A DNA stretch of 13,338 bases, taken from contig JAIIWC010000053.1 of NCBI GenBank assembly GCA_022745215.1, positions 1-13,338 on the forward strand, in the 5' to 3' direction. Below, one piece after another: positions 11,951 through 13,338 of the stretch. The notes under the pieces were generated by a model. That model saw only the letters and a program-made list of their open reading frames with translations, did no database searches and was not told where the DNA came from. The position numbers were made by a program, and so were the translations under genes. Numbering within the stretch: position 1 is the stretch's first letter; every line of letters begins with the position of its first letter. The stretch comes from Collinsella sp. (GTDB taxonomy: Bacteria > Actinomycetota > Coriobacteriia > Coriobacteriales > Coriobacteriaceae).

Positions 11951-13338
11951 ATGCCCGAGAAGATTGAAGAGCTGGTACGCGCTGCGCTTGCTGCGGCCCA
12001 GGAGGCCGGCGACCTTTCCGCATTTGAACTTGACGATTGCGCTATCGAGCGACCGGCTGACACTTCTCATGGCGAGTGGACCTCTACCATGGCCCTGAAG
12101 TCCGCCAAGCTGGCCCACTGCGCCCCGCGCAAGATCGCCGAGGCCATCGTTGCCCATATGCCCGAGGATCCCGCGATCGAGAAGGTTGAGATCGCAGGCC
12201 CCGGTTTCATCAACTTCTACCTCTCCGTCGCCGTCAAGAACGCCATCTTTGGCGAGGCCCGCGAGAAGGGCATGGACTTCGCTAAGTCCAACGTCGGCGG
12301 CGGCCTGAAGACCCAGGTCGAGTTCGTCTCCGCCAACCCCGTCGGCCCCATGCACATCGGCCACGGCCGCTGGGCAGCTCTGGGCGACTCCCTCTGCCGT
12401 GTTATGGACCACGCCGGTTACGACATCCAGCGTGAGTTCTACATCAACGACCACGGCTCTCAGATGAACACCTTCGGCAACTCCATCAGCACGCGCTATA
12501 TGCAGCTTGCCGACATCATTGCCAAGCAGGGCGTGGATATCGACGAGGCTCACAAGCTGCTGATCGCCGACCGCGATGCCTTCGTTGCCGATGAGAACGA
12601 CGAGCATCCCGAGACCCATCCGTACCAGGACAACTTTGCCGAGACCCTGGGTAAGGACTCCTACGGCGGCGATTACATCATCGACGAGGCCGCCGAGTTC
12701 TGGCGCACCGACGGCGACAAGTGGGTCGACGCCGATCCGCAGGAGCGCATGGAGAGCTTCCGTGAGCGCGGCTATGTGAAGATGGTCGACAACATGCGCG
12801 ACCTCTGCCACGCCGTCAACTGCGATTTCGATCGTTGGTACTCCGAGCGCTCGCTGTACGTGAAGGACACCGAGGGCGAGACCGCCGGCACTTCCGCCGT
12901 CGACCGCGCTTTTGAGAAGCTCGACAAGATGGGCTACCTCTACACCAAGGACGGCGCCCTGTGGTTCCGTTCCACCGACCTGGGCGACGACAAGGACCGC
13001 GTCCTGATCAAGTCCGATGGCGAGTACACCTACTTCGCCTCCGACGTTGCCTATCACTGGGACAAGTTCCAGCGCGTCGACCACGTCATCGACATTTGGG
13101 GTGCCGACCACCACGGCTACATCGAGCGCGTCCGCTGCGTCTGCGACGCTCTTGGCTATCCCGGCAAGTTCGAGGTTCTGCTGGGCCAGCTCGTCAACCT
13201 GCTGCGTAACGGCAAGCCCGTCCGTATGTCCAAGCGCAAGGGCACCATGGTGACCCTGCAGGAGCTCGTCGACGAGGTCGGCTCCGATGCCGCTCGCTAC
13301 ACGCTCATCTCCAAGAGCTCCAACCAGATGGTCGACTT
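11951..13338 (+). CDS. argS: Arginyl-tRNA synthetase (partial, 3' end outside window)
   Basis: 462 complete codons are visible before the right edge. This class I synthetase charges tRNA-Arg with arginine in the cytosol. The N-terminal tRNA-binding domain (about 1-110) contains GPGFINFYLS. The catalytic signature is VSANPVGPMHIGHGRW, carrying the HIGH motif. YINDHGSQM, WGADHHGYIERV and the second signature RMSKRKG, a KMSKS variant, follow. The C-terminal anticodon-binding domain is mostly beyond the window. The start at 11951 has AGGAGG 4 nt upstream. Codons end strongly in C or G, as expected for a highly expressed gene. It is divergent from carD and probably has its own promoter in the long upstream gap. 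Confidence 0.97.
   Translation, partial: MPEKIEELVRAALAAAQEAGDLSAFELDDCAIERPADTSHGEWTSTMALKSAKLAHCAPRKIAEAIVAHMPEDPAIEKVEIAGPGFINFYLSVAVKNAIFGEAREKGMDFAKSNVGGGLKTQVEFVSANPVGPMHIGHGRWAALGDSLCRVMDHAGYDIQREFYINDHGSQMNTFGNSISTRYMQLADIIAKQGVDIDEAHKLLIADRDAFVADENDEHPETHPYQDNFAETLGKDSYGGDYIIDEAAEFWRTDGDKWVDADPQERMESFRERGYVKMVDNMRDLCHAVNCDFDRWYSERSLYVKDTEGETAGTSAVDRAFEKLDKMGYLYTKDGALWFRSTDLGDDKDRVLIKSDGEYTYFASDVAYHWDKFQRVDHVIDIWGADHHGYIERVRCVCDALGYPGKFEVLLGQLVNLLRNGKPVRMSKRKGTMVTLQELVDEVGSDAARYTLISKSSNQMVD

Noticed and set aside
11933..13114. A 393-codon minus-strand open frame antisense to argS
   Set aside because: ArgS signatures (HIGH, RMSKRKG) fix the plus strand, and the antisense Val/Leu/Gly-rich frame is a codon-bias artefact.

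Overview
The window is a high-GC bacterial chromosome segment. Its gene content and 3'-end architecture suggest a gut actinobacterium of the class Coriobacteriia, Collinsella-like. This is inferred from GC-rich codon use, a CarD-type regulator, a tRNA-Ala(CGC), and general resemblance; no search was run. Most genes are ordinary housekeeping genes, and both window edges cut a gene.

Layout, left to right. (1) 1-1196, minus strand: a WecA/TagO-type polyprenyl-phosphate sugar-1-phosphate transferase running off the left edge. (2) 1197-1722: a long intergenic region holding a structured RNA on the minus strand (about 1411-1573, 6S RNA is my best guess). (3) 1723-2661: a PflX-like radical SAM protein. 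(4) 2773-2932: a tRNA-Ala(CGC) with a clear promoter and terminator. (5) 2951-3391: a small coiled-coil, C-terminally anchored protein of unknown role. (6) 3476-4981: nicotinate phosphoribosyltransferase. (7) 5061-9105: proB and proA, separated by a minus-strand S33 proline-iminopeptidase-like hydrolase. (8) 9276-9875: an HD-domain hydrolase. (9) 10008-10766, minus: a REP-associated tyrosine (Y1/HUH) transposase in a visibly lower-GC block. (10) 11123-11608, minus: a CarD-family RNA polymerase-binding regulator. (11) From 11951: arginyl-tRNA synthetase, cut by the right edge.

The most unusual signal is a set of short palindromic repeats that sit exactly at stop codons. A near-identical element of about 45 bp occurs three times (ends of proA, the HD gene and carD). 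A second, tandem family lies at the stop of the S33 hydrolase, and a decayed unit possibly lies at the stop of the transposase. Both families are hairpins with a GTCCC core near one arm of the loop. Where the 45-bp element occurs it lies between the stop codon and an ordinary terminator. Two inverted copies bracket the transposase. I read this as a REP/RAYT-type system whose elements settle at gene 3' ends.

Functional links: ProB and ProA catalyse the first two steps from glutamate to proline, and the peptidase between them would release proline from peptides. pncB feeds NAD salvage. The tRNA, ArgS, CarD and the putative 6S-like RNA belong to the translation and transcription machinery.
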